64,000 bases of DNA, from NCBI GenBank assembly GCA_964484125.1, contig CAZAEK010000001.1, positions 172,310 through 236,309 of the forward strand, given 5' to 3'. Below, one piece after another: positions 26,893 through 35,892 of this stretch. This DNA is from DSSM01 sp964484125. Lineage in GTDB: Bacteria; Bacteroidota; Ignavibacteria; Tepidaquicellales; Tepidaquicellaceae. Position 1 is the first letter of the stretch. Every line of letters starts with the position of its first letter. The notes below the pieces were generated by a model. It did not search any database, was not told the origin of the DNA, and was given only the letters and a program-made list of their open reading frames with translations. Position numbers and translations under genes: made by a program.

Positions 26893-28322
26893 TATTTTAA
26901 TACTGTTTTAAACATTAAAAAGAATAAACTCGGGAAAAGTCCGAAAAGCAATGTTAAGCCCGCAGAAATATAAAGGGCAATTGAAGCAAATGAAGGCACT
27001 GCAATTTCGTCCCCGATTCCCTCTTCATTTGAAAACCACATATAAACAATGATTTTAAGATAATAATAAATCGAAATCACACTCAATAAAATTGCAATTA
27101 CAGATAGCCAGATTAGTTCTGATTTTATTGCGGCATAAAACAAATAATATTTTCCCCAGAATCCTGCAAAAGGAGGAATTCCTCCGAGCGAAAACAGAAA
27201 AATTGTTAATAATACTGCGAGCGAAGGATTTTTTTTAGCTAATCCTTTATAATCATCAAGGTTGACACCTCTGTAATCATTTATTCCTTCTGAAGGTTTT
27301 TCCACTATTGAAACAAGTATAAAGGCACCTAATTGCATAAATGTATAAGCCATTAAGTAAAAAGATACTCCTTTTACAGAAAACTCATTCATTGCAGTAA
27401 TTCCGACAAGTATATAACCTGCACTTGCAATAGAAGAAAATGCTAAAAGTCTTTTTATATTTATCTGCGATAATGCAATCACGTTACCGAAAAGCATAGT
27501 TAATACTGCAAGTACCGAAAAAATTACTTTCAAACTTGTTAAGTTAGTATTGATAATGAAAGGAGCAAGTGTACCGACAGCAGCAATCTTACCTGCAGTT
27601 GACATCAAACCAGTAACAGATGTAGGCGCACCTTCATATACATCGGGGACCCACATATGAAAAGGGAAAATACCCATTTTGAAGAAAAAACCTATTGAAA
27701 ACAAAGCTGCCCCAATCAGGAACAAAGGTTGTTTAATCAGAGATTGATTCTGAACCAGCTTAATAAAATCAAAAGTTCCTGCAGTCCCGTAAATCAGAGA
27801 AATTCCAAACAATAAAAATCCAGTCATGAAAGCACCAAGCAGGAAATATTTTAAAGCACCTTCATTTGATTTTACTCTTTTTCTCAGGAATCCAGTAAGA
27901 ATAAAAAAACAAATAGACATGAGTTCAAGGCCTATAAATAGCACAATTAAATTTGCTGAATGAATCATAACAAGCATGCCAAGAGCAGAAAATAAACTCA
28001 GCGAATAATATTCTCCGAAATTTATCTCTTCCTTTTCTATATAAGACTTTGCAGAAAGCACACTGATTAAAACAGCAGAAAGAGCAATAACGGAAAACAT
28101 AACTGAAACCAGATTAATCCTCAGAGATTCAGTAAATATAACTGCATCTTTTTCCAGATCTCCAAAGTAGAAAAATATTGCGGCAAAGAGTGAAATAATA
28201 GTAATTGCAAAAACAACATCTGTAGATTTCTTAAAAAATGCTGTTATCAGCAACGTCAGAATTGCAGCGCTTGTCACAATAAGCAAGGGAACTGCGTTTA
28301 CAAATTCAACTAATGTAATCAT
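26892..28322 (-). CDS. nuoN: NADH-quinone oxidoreductase subunit N
   Basis: A 476-residue antiporter-like membrane subunit of complex I with about 14 helices. The proton-transfer region LKYFLLGAFMTGFLLFGISLIYG (family Lys in SNEGALKYF), the FKMGIFPFHMWVPDVYEGAPTSV motif of helix 7-8 and the later LSLGGIPPFAGFWGKYY motif are all conserved. No other nuo gene is within the window: upstream is a vanZ-like gene (ATGA overlap) and downstream the NHL gene, so this nuoN is separated from the rest of its complex, or is a stand-alone paralogue. Confidence 0.93.
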   Translation of the reverse strand: MITLVEFVNAVPLLIVTSAAILTLLITAFFKKSTDVVFAITIISLFAAIFFYFGDLEKDAVIFTESLRINLVSVMFSVIALSAVLISVLSAKSYIEKEEINFGEYYSLSLFSALGMLVMIHSANLIVLFIGLELMSICFFILTGFLRKRVKSNEGALKYFLLGAFMTGFLLFGISLIYGTAGTFDFIKLVQNQSLIKQPLFLIGAALFSIGFFFKMGIFPFHMWVPDVYEGAPTSVTGLMSTAGKIAAVGTLAPFIINTNLTSLKVIFSVLAVLTMLFGNVIALSQINIKRLLAFSSIASAGYILVGITAMNEFSVKGVSFYLMAYTFMQLGAFILVSIVEKPSEGINDYRGVNLDDYKGLAKKNPSLAVLLTIFLFSLGGIPPFAGFWGKYYLFYAAIKSELIWLSVIAILLSVISIYYYLKIIVYMWFSNEEGIGDEIAVPSFASIALYISAGLTLLFGLFPSLFFLMFKTVLK

Positions 28323-28717
28323 ATAATATTTTCCTGTATTGTATTATTTTGTTTTTTTTTCATATAAATATAGATAAAATACCCTGCTGTTAATGCACCA
28401 AGAGTATTTGCAATAAAGTCCCAGATTTCACAACTTCTGTTTGGAACAAAATATTGATGTATTTCATCGGTTGCTCCATATAGAATAGTGATTATCAGGG
28501 AGAAAATAATAGGGTTTTTCCTTAGAAAATTTTTTTCATTTGCATTGTAGATAGCAATAAAAAACGAAATCATTAACATAAGATAGATTGTAAAATGTAT
28601 CAGCTTATCTGAGAATTCAAAACTTAAATCCGGTAATTTATCACCAGGGAATGAGGAAAATGAAAATATTCCGATTGTAATAATAATATATGGAATGTGA
28701 TATTTTATTTTTTTCAA
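28319..28717 (-). CDS. VanZ-like family membrane protein
   Basis: A 132-residue protein with four hydrophobic helices and the VanZ-family pattern DKLIHFTIYLMLM and the C-terminal GATDEIHQYFVPNRSCEIWDFIANTLG. In vancomycin clusters VanZ modestly affects teicoplanin sensitivity; the function of stand-alone homologues is unknown. Start is TTG at 28717 overlapping the nnr stop (TTTGA), and the end overlaps nuoN by four bases. Confidence 0.85.
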   Translation of the reverse strand: MKKIKYHIPYIIITIGIFSFSSFPGDKLPDLSFEFSDKLIHFTIYLMLMISFFIAIYNANEKNFLRKNPIIFSLIITILYGATDEIHQYFVPNRSCEIWDFIANTLGALTAGYFIYIYMKKKQNNTIQENII

Positions 28718-30276
28718 ACTAATTCAAATAATAAATTTTTCGTTACTGGTATTGCATTTAGTAAATCTGATGCTATAGTTGATGAATTCCCTGATTTTTT
28801 ATACAACTCATCGCCACACAATCCATGGAAATATGAACCATAAGCAGCTGATTCGAGCGGTTTACCGGTAATTGAAAATGTGGAAGCAATTATGCCTGAG
28901 AGAACATCTCCACTTCCTACGGTTGCAAGATTTTCTTTTCCGGTACTGTTTATAATAAAACAATCTCCGTCTGTGGTTATTGTAGGTGAATTTTTTAAAA
29001 CAAGAACAACATTGTGTTCTCTGGCAAATTCTGTTGAAATCTGGTATAATTCCCTGCTGAATATTTCGGGTTTCAAACCTGAGATAGTCGAAAATTCTCC
29101 GTAATGTGGAGTAATAATTATTTCTGAACCTGAATTTTTTAAAATATCAGTATTCTTTCTGAATGCAAATAAACCATCAGCATCAATTACATATTTCCCT
29201 TTTATCTCCGAGATTATTTTTCTTACAAGTTCCATTGTTTCATCATCTCGACCTAATCCGGGACCTATAAGTGATACATCGCTCCATTCAATTTTTTTCT
29301 TAATATCTTTCCATCCATCGAGTGATATTCCTTTAGAATGTGTTTCAGGCAGAGGAAGTGTCATTACTTCAGTAGTTTTCCGCTCAAGAATTGTATTCAG
29401 AGATTTTGGAATTCCGAGAATAACAGCACCACTTCCGTTTTTCAAAGCAGATAAAGATGAGAGATAAGCCGCCCCGCTTAATCCAACCGAGCCCGCAAGA
29501 ACGAATACCTTACCGTTTGTATATTTGTTTGATAATGGATTTCGTTTTAAATTCACTTTTTTTGCGTCTTCCCTGGTATATTCATAAATTTTCATATTGT
29601 TTCTTTTGTCGAATTCATTATCCGGAATTCCTATATTTACAGTAAAATTTTTTCCACTTAACTCTTTTCCTGACCAAAAAAGTGAATTATATTTTTTTAC
29701 TCCCATTGATATTGTAATATCTGCCTTTATCAAATCTTCAGGGTTTGATTCAGGAGTAAGGCCGGAAACGGAATCTAATGCTATAACTTTTTTGTTTTTT
29801 ATTGAATTAACATATTTTGTAATAGTTCTTATCCTGTGTTCCAGCTTTCCCTTAAAGCCAACTCCAAATATTGCATCAACAAATAATATTTTTCTGCTTG
29901 CTATTGCTGTTTTCAGGGTATTGAAATTATATACTGTTTTAACATCAAGCCCTTCATTTCCTGTTAAATTTTTGAGAATTGAATAATTTATCAGAGCATC
30001 TCCTTTCAATTCTTCCGGTTCGTATAGCAATGCAACAAATATTTCTTTTATTCGACCTATTAAATGTCTTGCAGCAACAAATCCGTCTCCTGCATTATTA
30101 CCTTTTCCGCATAAGAAAACAACCTTCTCGTAATTTATTTCTTTTGCATAATTTGCTATTATGTTTGCTGAATTAATACCGGCGTTTTCCATCAGGCATA
30201 ATGAAGGAATTCCTAATGTTCTTATTATGTCTTTTTCGACATCCAGTATTTCGTCATTTAAGAATATACTTTTCAT
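28714..30276 (-). CDS. nnr: Bifunctional NAD(P)H-hydrate epimerase/dehydratase
   Basis: A 520-residue metabolite-repair fusion that restores damaged NAD(P)H. The N-terminal YjeF_N epimerase domain has LMENAGINSANII and FLCGKGNNAGDGFVAARHL; the C-terminal ADP/ATP-dependent dehydratase (carbohydrate-kinase fold, from about residue 245) has LAGSVGLSGAAYLSS, VIDADGLFAF, ITPHYGEFS and the catalytic ATVGSGDVLSGIIAS. Its ATG overlaps the rpe stop by four bases. Confidence 0.95.
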   Translation of the reverse strand: MKSIFLNDEILDVEKDIIRTLGIPSLCLMENAGINSANIIANYAKEINYEKVVFLCGKGNNAGDGFVAARHLIGRIKEIFVALLYEPEELKGDALINYSILKNLTGNEGLDVKTVYNFNTLKTAIASRKILFVDAIFGVGFKGKLEHRIRTITKYVNSIKNKKVIALDSVSGLTPESNPEDLIKADITISMGVKKYNSLFWSGKELSGKNFTVNIGIPDNEFDKRNNMKIYEYTREDAKKVNLKRNPLSNKYTNGKVFVLAGSVGLSGAAYLSSLSALKNGSGAVILGIPKSLNTILERKTTEVMTLPLPETHSKGISLDGWKDIKKKIEWSDVSLIGPGLGRDDETMELVRKIISEIKGKYVIDADGLFAFRKNTDILKNSGSEIIITPHYGEFSTISGLKPEIFSRELYQISTEFAREHNVVLVLKNSPTITTDGDCFIINSTGKENLATVGSGDVLSGIIASTFSITGKPLESAAYGSYFHGLCGDELYKKSGNSSTIASDLLNAIPVTKNLLFELV

Positions 30277-30941
30277 AAATTTGTAACTATTTCTTTCATC
30301 TTTTTAAGCATTTCTGAAGGATTTTCCGCCCCGAATACAGATGCTCCGGCAACTGCAAAATCTACTCCCTCTTCCATTACAGCTTTTATATTTTCAGAAT
30401 TTATTCCACCATCAATTTCTACTTCAAAACTGTGGTTGTTTTTATTTCTTAAATCTGCCAACTGTCTGATTTTATTATAACAATTTCCTATAAATTTCTG
30501 ACCACCAAAACCGGGATTAACACTCATTATAAGTACAAAATCTACATATTCCAAAATATTCTCTAACAGAAATACCGGCGTTGAGGGATTTATTGCGACT
30601 CCTGCCTGAGCCCCGTTTTCTTTGATTAAATTAATTGTCCTGTTTAAATGAATATTATTTTCAAAATGAACAGATACTAAATCAGCTCCTGACTTAATGA
30701 ATTCCACAATATAATTCTCCGGATTGTTAATCATAAGGTGTACATCAATTGGTAATTTTGTTGCTTCTCTTACTTTTTTTACAACTAATGGTCCGAAAGT
30801 AATATTTGGTACAAACCTGCCATCCATTATATCACAATGTATTCCATCCGCTCCTGCCTTTTCTACCATTTCAATTTCTTTTCCAAGCCTCAAAAAATCT
30901 GCTGAAAGTAATGACGGAAATATTCTTTTTGTTTTTGTCAT
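30273..30941 (-). CDS. rpe: Ribulose-phosphate 3-epimerase
   Basis: TIM-barrel enzyme interconverting ribulose 5-phosphate and xylulose 5-phosphate in the pentose phosphate pathway. The 222 residues show the metal-binding HCDIMDGRFVPN, DVHLMI, the VLIMSVNPGFGGQKF loop and the phosphate-binding EIDGGI and AGASVFG strands. It starts right after the PASTA gene's stop codon. Confidence 0.97.
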   Translation of the reverse strand: MTKTKRIFPSLLSADFLRLGKEIEMVEKAGADGIHCDIMDGRFVPNITFGPLVVKKVREATKLPIDVHLMINNPENYIVEFIKSGADLVSVHFENNIHLNRTINLIKENGAQAGVAINPSTPVFLLENILEYVDFVLIMSVNPGFGGQKFIGNCYNKIRQLADLRNKNNHSFEVEIDGGINSENIKAVMEEGVDFAVAGASVFGAENPSEMLKKMKEIVTNL

Positions 30942-31862
30942 CTATTTATCGTTTTCTTTATTCTTTTCTTTTGGTTTCTCTGATGGTTTTTCTTTTAATT
31001 CTGTTTTTATTTTCTCTTTTGGCTCTGTCTTGTTTTTCTCTTTTGGTTCTGTTTTATTTTTATCCTTAGGTTCACTATCTTCTTTTGGCTCCTGACCTTT
31101 ATCTTTTGGCTTATCCGTTTCTACTTCCTCTAAGAATTCGTCCTTTATTTCTTTACGTTTCTTGGTTACAAAAACGTCAACGGGTGTATTCTCTACGGCT
31201 GATTTATCTTTTCGGGGATATTGATCAACTACTGTTCCGGGAGTTTTATCGCTTGGCTGATATGTAATCCTACCTATACGTAGCTTTCTTTCTGCTAAAA
31301 TTTTCTTTGCCTCTTCAAGAGTTTTTCCCGTAATATCCGGTATTATTATACTTCCGACCTGTGGACCATTGCTTACTATCAAATCTACTTTAGTATTCTT
31401 TTTAACTTTGCTTCCGGGTTGTAAGACCTGCGAAATAACAATATCTTCCTGATATTGATTTGAAAACTTCTTTACAATTTCACCCGGAAGTAAGTTTCTC
31501 TGTGCTAGTGAGAACTTTGCATCGCGTATTGTTCTTCCTGTTAATTTTGGAACTTCAAATAACTGCTCACCGCCACATATTACTAGATATATTCTCCTTC
31601 CTTTCTTTACTGTTTCGTTTCCCGGAGGATTTTGGTCTAATACCATACCAATTGGTTTTGAAGCATCATATCTTATTTCGCCTTGTTTAACTTCGAGCCC
31701 TGAATCCTCAATTATTTTTCTTGCTTCATTCATATCCTTGCCGGTTACATCCGGAACTACAACTAAGGAGGAATGCTTCACATAAAGAGGCATTACTACA
31801 TAGTTGAACATCAGCAGTATCGCAAATAAGGATACAATAAAAATAATTATTTTTTTCGTCAT
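30942..31862 (-). CDS. Membrane-anchored PASTA-repeat protein with a charged C-terminal tail
   Basis: A 306-residue protein with an N-terminal membrane anchor (about 4-27), three PASTA domains (about 36-103, 104-173 and 174-240; each with a V/I-P-x-V/L/I-T-G-x(3)-A opening such as VPDVTGKDMNEARKII and IPDITGKTLEEAKKIL) and a low-complexity tail of Lys/Glu/Pro repeats (KTEPKEKN-like units) from about residue 245. PASTA domains bind peptidoglycan or lipid II in kinases and PBPs; here there is no catalytic domain, so a wall-binding role is inferred only. Confidence 0.85.
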   Translation of the reverse strand: MTKKIIIFIVSLFAILLMFNYVVMPLYVKHSSLVVVPDVTGKDMNEARKIIEDSGLEVKQGEIRYDASKPIGMVLDQNPPGNETVKKGRRIYLVICGGEQLFEVPKLTGRTIRDAKFSLAQRNLLPGEIVKKFSNQYQEDIVISQVLQPGSKVKKNTKVDLIVSNGPQVGSIIIPDITGKTLEEAKKILAERKLRIGRITYQPSDKTPGTVVDQYPRKDKSAVENTPVDVFVTKKRKEIKDEFLEEVETDKPKDKGQEPKEDSEPKDKNKTEPKEKNKTEPKEKIKTELKEKPSEKPKEKNKENDK

Positions 31863-32006
31863 ATTTGCAATCTAATCAACTCAAATTTAAAAATAAATTG
31901 TATAAATTATCCAAAAGTGCATAAATCCTTAAATTGAATAAATATATTATTTTTAGTATATTTATAAACTTATCTTTTTTAAAATTTAATTTTGGAGCAA
32001 AAATAA

Positions 32007-32960
32007 ATGAAAGAATTTAAGAAAATTATGACCGGAGTATTATCTCTTGGTTTAATTGCGTTATTAGTTACTATCTATGGATGTACTTCTGCTGAGACTA
32101 CAACAGGTAAATTAGCGTTTCAACAAAAAGATTTTGAGAAAGCAGCCGTTGAGCTTGCCAAAGGTTTACAAATTGACAAACAGGATTCAGAGGGGTGGTA
32201 TATGTTAGGAGTTTCTTTAATTCAGATTGGTACAAATTCAGGCGATTATTCAAAATTATCAGAAGGGAAAAAAGCTTTAAATGAAGCACTGAAGCTAAAT
32301 CCGGGATATGGAGATGAAGTACTTGCATTTTGGGGTCTGAACTTTAATTCTGCTGTAAACTATTTCAATGATGGAGCGAAAAGTATAAACAAGGGTGATT
32401 CAGTTTCATCAAAAAAATACTTTGAAAAAGCATTATTATACTCCACTGCGGCATTTAATATTATCCCTGATAGTCTTGAAGCATACAGAATTGCGGCAGA
32501 TATTCACCACCTCAATGGTAATACAGCTGAAGCAATAAATATTTATGAAACAGTTTTTGAAAAATCAAAAAGCCAGTCAGATGCTTCAATGCTTGCAAAG
32601 TATTATTACGAAAAAGGTTTAAAACAGAGACAGGCAGAACAATATGACGATGCTATAAATTCATTCAAAAAAACTTTCAATATTCCCGGAATTGCAAAGG
32701 ATAATAAATACTATGAATTCTCGGTATTTAATTTAGGAATTGCATATTACCAGAAAGCATCAAAAATTGCACTTGAAAATTCAGGCGACTATAAACCTTT
32801 ACTTCAGGAATGTGTAAAATATCTCGAACCATTATCAAACACGGCAAAAGATAAAACATTACTGAAAGATGTTTATGAATTCCTGGTAAACGCCTATGAC
32901 GCTCTCGGCGAAGATGCCAAGAAAGAAGAAGCAAACAGAAAAAAATTAGAATTACAATAA
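32007..32960 (+). CDS. TPR-repeat lipoprotein
   Basis: A 317-residue protein with a lipoprotein signal (hydrophobic LGLIALLVTIYGC, lipidated Cys at about residue 26) and several tetratricopeptide repeats, e.g. AFQQKDFEKAAVELAKGLQI, ALLYSTAAFNIIPDSLEAYR, KGLKQRQAEQYDDAINSFKK and FNLGIAYYQKAS. It probably acts as a scaffold at the cell envelope. It lies four bases before sppA and probably starts an sppA-HU transcript; the 144-base AT-rich leader before it probably holds the promoter. Confidence 0.85.
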   Translation: MKEFKKIMTGVLSLGLIALLVTIYGCTSAETTTGKLAFQQKDFEKAAVELAKGLQIDKQDSEGWYMLGVSLIQIGTNSGDYSKLSEGKKALNEALKLNPGYGDEVLAFWGLNFNSAVNYFNDGAKSINKGDSVSSKKYFEKALLYSTAAFNIIPDSLEAYRIAADIHHLNGNTAEAINIYETVFEKSKSQSDASMLAKYYYEKGLKQRQAEQYDDAINSFKKTFNIPGIAKDNKYYEFSVFNLGIAYYQKASKIALENSGDYKPLLQECVKYLEPLSNTAKDKTLLKDVYEFLVNAYDALGEDAKKEEANRKKLELQ

Positions 32961-32964
32961 ATTA

Positions 32965-33927
32965 ATGCAACAGGAAACTACACAGAATAGCACAGGAAAG
33001 AAAAGTTCTCCCTGGAGATGGGTAATTTTAGTATCTGTTATATTATTTTTTTTAGGAATAGTAATATTCAGTATTACTTTAATGTTTTTTGCTAAAGCAA
33101 TATCAACTGCGGAAAGAAAAACTTACATTGAAACGACCGGAAATGGTAAGGAAAAGATTGCAGTAGTTGACCTTGACTTCACAATAATGAGCCCTGATGG
33201 TTTTGTAAAACAAATGAAGAAATTCAGGGAAGATAATTCAATAAAAGCAATTATTATCCGTGCCAATACTCCCGGAGGTGGTGTTGCGGCTTCACAGGAA
33301 ATGTACGAGGAAGTTAAGAAAACTCGTAATTCCGGAAAACCTGTTGTAGTCTCCGTTGAATCTATTAATGCAAGCGGAGGTTATTATATCTCCTGCGGTG
33401 CAAATCTTATTGTTGCTAATCCCGGCTCACTTGTAGGCAGTATTGGTGTAATAATGCAATACTATACTTTCAAAGACCTCGCAGACAAAATCGGAATGAA
33501 AGAAAATACAATCATGAGCGGCGAGAATAAAGATACCGGAAATCCATTCAGAGATGCAACAGAAAAAGATAAGGAATATCTGAATGAAATAGTAATGGAT
33601 TCCTATGATCAGTTTCTTGACGTTGTCTCGACAGAGAGGAAAATCAATAAAGAAGAGCTGAAGAAAATAGCAACGGGCAGGGTTTTTACCGGACGTCAGG
33701 CAAAAGAGAATGGACTTATTGATTCACTCGGTACTTTTAGTGATGCTGTCAGAATAACAGCAAATCTTGCGAATATTGAAGGTGAACCCGTTCTTGTAAA
33801 AGAAAAAATCAGAAATAATTTTTTTGAATTATTTATTGAAAGCATTACTGGAATTAGAGATTTCAACCGAAATGCTTTGGAGGATATGTTAAAAAAACCA
33901 TTACTTCAATATAAATTTGAAAATTAA
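32965..33927 (+). CDS. sppA: Signal peptide peptidase SppA (short form)
   Basis: Membrane serine peptidase of family S49 that degrades released signal peptides. The 320 residues have one N-terminal membrane helix (about 19-46), the oxyanion-loop region NTPGGGVAASQEMYEEV, the nucleophile Ser in ESINASGGYYISCGAN, and the Lys-containing helix YTFKDLADKIGM that supplies the general base. Half-length (single-domain) SppA, like that of Bacillus, so it is expected to work as an octamer. Confidence 0.93.
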   Translation: MQQETTQNSTGKKSSPWRWVILVSVILFFLGIVIFSITLMFFAKAISTAERKTYIETTGNGKEKIAVVDLDFTIMSPDGFVKQMKKFREDNSIKAIIIRANTPGGGVAASQEMYEEVKKTRNSGKPVVVSVESINASGGYYISCGANLIVANPGSLVGSIGVIMQYYTFKDLADKIGMKENTIMSGENKDTGNPFRDATEKDKEYLNEIVMDSYDQFLDVVSTERKINKEELKKIATGRVFTGRQAKENGLIDSLGTFSDAVRITANLANIEGEPVLVKEKIRNNFFELFIESITGIRDFNRNALEDMLKKPLLQYKFEN

Positions 33928-33939
33928 AACGAAGCAATT

Positions 33940-34254
33940 ATGACTAAATCGCAAATTGTAAATCAGATATCCGAAGCTACAGGTATCAGTAAAAAGGAAA
34001 CTGAAATCGTAGTAGAAGGATTTATAAGCGTAATTATAGATTGCCTTCGCAGAAATGATTCCATTGAAATCAGAGGTTTCGGAACTTTTAAAAATAAAGT
34101 ACGGGAACCGAGAAAGGCAAGAAATCCAAAAACCGGAGAATCAATTGAACTTCAGAAAAGGTATATTCCATTTTTTAAAGTTTCAAAGGAATTCAAAAAA
34201 ATCGTAATGGATTCTTTGCATGATGATTTTTCTAATAACAATATTATTAATTAA
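33940..34254 (+). CDS. HU/IHF-family DNA-binding protein
   Basis: A 104-residue nucleoid protein with the HU fold: helical dimerisation region (MTKSQIVNQISEATGISKKE), the signature IEIRGFGTFKNKVREPRKARNPKTGE and the DNA-binding arm ending in IPFFKVSKEFK. The C-terminus is longer than in HU by about 12 residues rich in Asn. It is downstream of sppA and just before the tiny ribosomal protein gene. Confidence 0.95.
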   Translation: MTKSQIVNQISEATGISKKETEIVVEGFISVIIDCLRRNDSIEIRGFGTFKNKVREPRKARNPKTGESIELQKRYIPFFKVSKEFKKIVMDSLHDDFSNNNIIN

Positions 34255-34280
34255 TTTATAAAATACAGGAGACTTATTTA

Positions 34281-34376
34281 ATGCCTTGCGGTAAAAAAAG
34301 AAAACGCCATAAAATGGCAACTCACAAGAGGAAGAAAAGGCTGCGTAAGAACAGACATAAGAAGAGAGATCATTAA
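34281..34376 (+). CDS. AURKAIP1/COX24-domain small ribosomal protein (bS22/mS38-like)
   Basis: A 31-residue, extremely basic protein starting MPCGKKRKRHKMATHKRKKR. It matches the short COX24-domain proteins conserved in Bacteroidota/Chlorobiota genomes and related to mitochondrial mS38 and mycobacterial bS22, which sit on the small ribosomal subunit. The ATG is preceded by an AGGAG tract 12 bases upstream, and a strong hairpin terminator follows the stop codon by 14 bases, so it is a genuine gene too small for routine ORF calling. Confidence 0.85.
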   Translation: MPCGKKRKRHKMATHKRKKRLRKNRHKKRDH

Positions 34377-34390
34377 TTTCTTAGATTATA

Positions 34391-34418
34391 AAAAAACCCG
34401 TATTGAACGGGTTTTTTT
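34391..34418. terminator. Bidirectional Rho-independent terminator
   Basis: An 11-bp stem (AAAAAACCCGT / ACGGGTTTTTT) with a five-base loop between the COX24-like gene (plus strand) and gltX (minus strand). T tracts lie on both strands, so it can end both convergent transcripts. Confidence 0.9.
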
Positions 34419-34441
34419 ATATCATTACAAAATATATCTGA

Positions 34442-35887
34442 TTATGCGTAAATATTCAAAAATTTTATAATCCTTTCTTTTCCTAAAATTTCAGCAACTT
34501 TTGCCAAATCAGGACCATGTTCACTGCCAAGCAAAGCCAATCTGACAGGTTTGTATAAATCCTTTCCTTTTAATTTTGTCTCTGCCTGAACTTTTTTCAT
34601 AATCTCCTTGAAATTTTCAGGTGTTATCTCCTCTGTATTTTCAACTTCCCTCTTTAATACAGATATTATCTTTTTTGAGCTTTCTGTTCTTAAGATTTCT
34701 TCTTCTTCAGGAATTACAAACTTCACTTTTTCTGTAAAAAACATTTCGCTCTTTACGGGTAAGTCCTCAAGTTTATCAACATATACACGCATAAGTGAAA
34801 TAATTTTCCGCATCCGCTCTTTATTACTTATATCTATTCCTGCTTGCTGATAATATGGCAACGACATTTCAATTATTTTATCAAGGTCATATTCTTTTAT
34901 GTAATGATTGTTCATCCAGTTCAGCTTATCAATATTGAAAATTGCACCGGCTTTATGTACCCTCTCAAGTGTGAATTTTTTTATTAATTCATCCATTGAT
35001 AGGAGTTCTTCTTCCTCACCTTCGCCCGGATTCCAACCGAGAAATGCCAGAAAATTTATTAAAGATTCTTTCAGATATCCCTTCTTCAGATAATCTTCCA
35101 CTGCTACATCACCCTGTCGTTTGCTGAGTTTTGATTTATCAGGGTTAAGAATAAGAGGAGCATGTGCAAATACGGGAGGTTCCCAACCGAGAGATTCATA
35201 TATCAATACATGCTTCGGTACTGAAGTAACCCATTCTTCACCTCTGATTATATGCGAGACCTCCATTAAATGATCATCTATAACATTTGCAAGATGATAC
35301 GTAGGATATCCGTCTGATTTGATTAAAATCTGATCATCTATCAGATTTGAGTCTATTTTAACTGTACCTTTTATTACATCATGAAAAACAACCTCCCTGT
35401 CTCTCGGAACCTTCAATCTTATTACATAGGGAATCCCTGTAGCAAGCATTTCTTCAACCTTCGCTTTAGAAAATTCTCTTGCTTTACCGTCATACATTGT
35501 CTGTTTACCCTCCGCAAGTTGTCTTTCCCTCATCGCCTCAAGTTCTTCAGGTGTTTCGAAAGCATAATATGCATTACCTTTTTCAACAAGCTCGAGAGCA
35601 TATTTCATATAAATATCAAGTCTTTCAGATTGAAAATAAGGACCGAAATTCCCTCCCCTGAAAGGACCTTCGTCGTAATCTATTCCAAGTAAATTCAGAG
35701 AATTTATAAGGTTTTCAACAGAGCCTTCTACTTTTCTTTCCTTGTCTGTATCCTCTATTCTCAGAATAAATGTCCCGTTATTGTGTCTTGCAAATAAATA
35801 ATTATACAGCGCCGTTCTCAGGTTTCCTATATGTATGTATCCTGTCGGTGACGGAGCGTATCTTACTCTGATTTTTTTATTATTCAT
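34442..35887 (-). CDS. gltX: Glutamyl-tRNA synthetase
   Basis: Class I aminoacyl-tRNA synthetase of 481 residues charging tRNA-Glu (possibly also tRNA-Gln in lineages lacking GlnRS). The HIGH-type motif is PSPTGYIHIGNLRTALYN at the N-terminus, the KMSKS-type loop is KLSKRQGDVAVEDY near residue 250, and DDQILIKSDGYPTYHLANVIDDHLM is typical. The C-terminal anticodon-binding helical cage is complete. Confidence 0.97.
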   Translation of the reverse strand: MNNKKIRVRYAPSPTGYIHIGNLRTALYNYLFARHNNGTFILRIEDTDKERKVEGSVENLINSLNLLGIDYDEGPFRGGNFGPYFQSERLDIYMKYALELVEKGNAYYAFETPEELEAMRERQLAEGKQTMYDGKAREFSKAKVEEMLATGIPYVIRLKVPRDREVVFHDVIKGTVKIDSNLIDDQILIKSDGYPTYHLANVIDDHLMEVSHIIRGEEWVTSVPKHVLIYESLGWEPPVFAHAPLILNPDKSKLSKRQGDVAVEDYLKKGYLKESLINFLAFLGWNPGEGEEEELLSMDELIKKFTLERVHKAGAIFNIDKLNWMNNHYIKEYDLDKIIEMSLPYYQQAGIDISNKERMRKIISLMRVYVDKLEDLPVKSEMFFTEKVKFVIPEEEEILRTESSKKIISVLKREVENTEEITPENFKEIMKKVQAETKLKGKDLYKPVRLALLGSEHGPDLAKVAEILGKERIIKFLNIYA

Positions 35888-35892
35888 AATTT

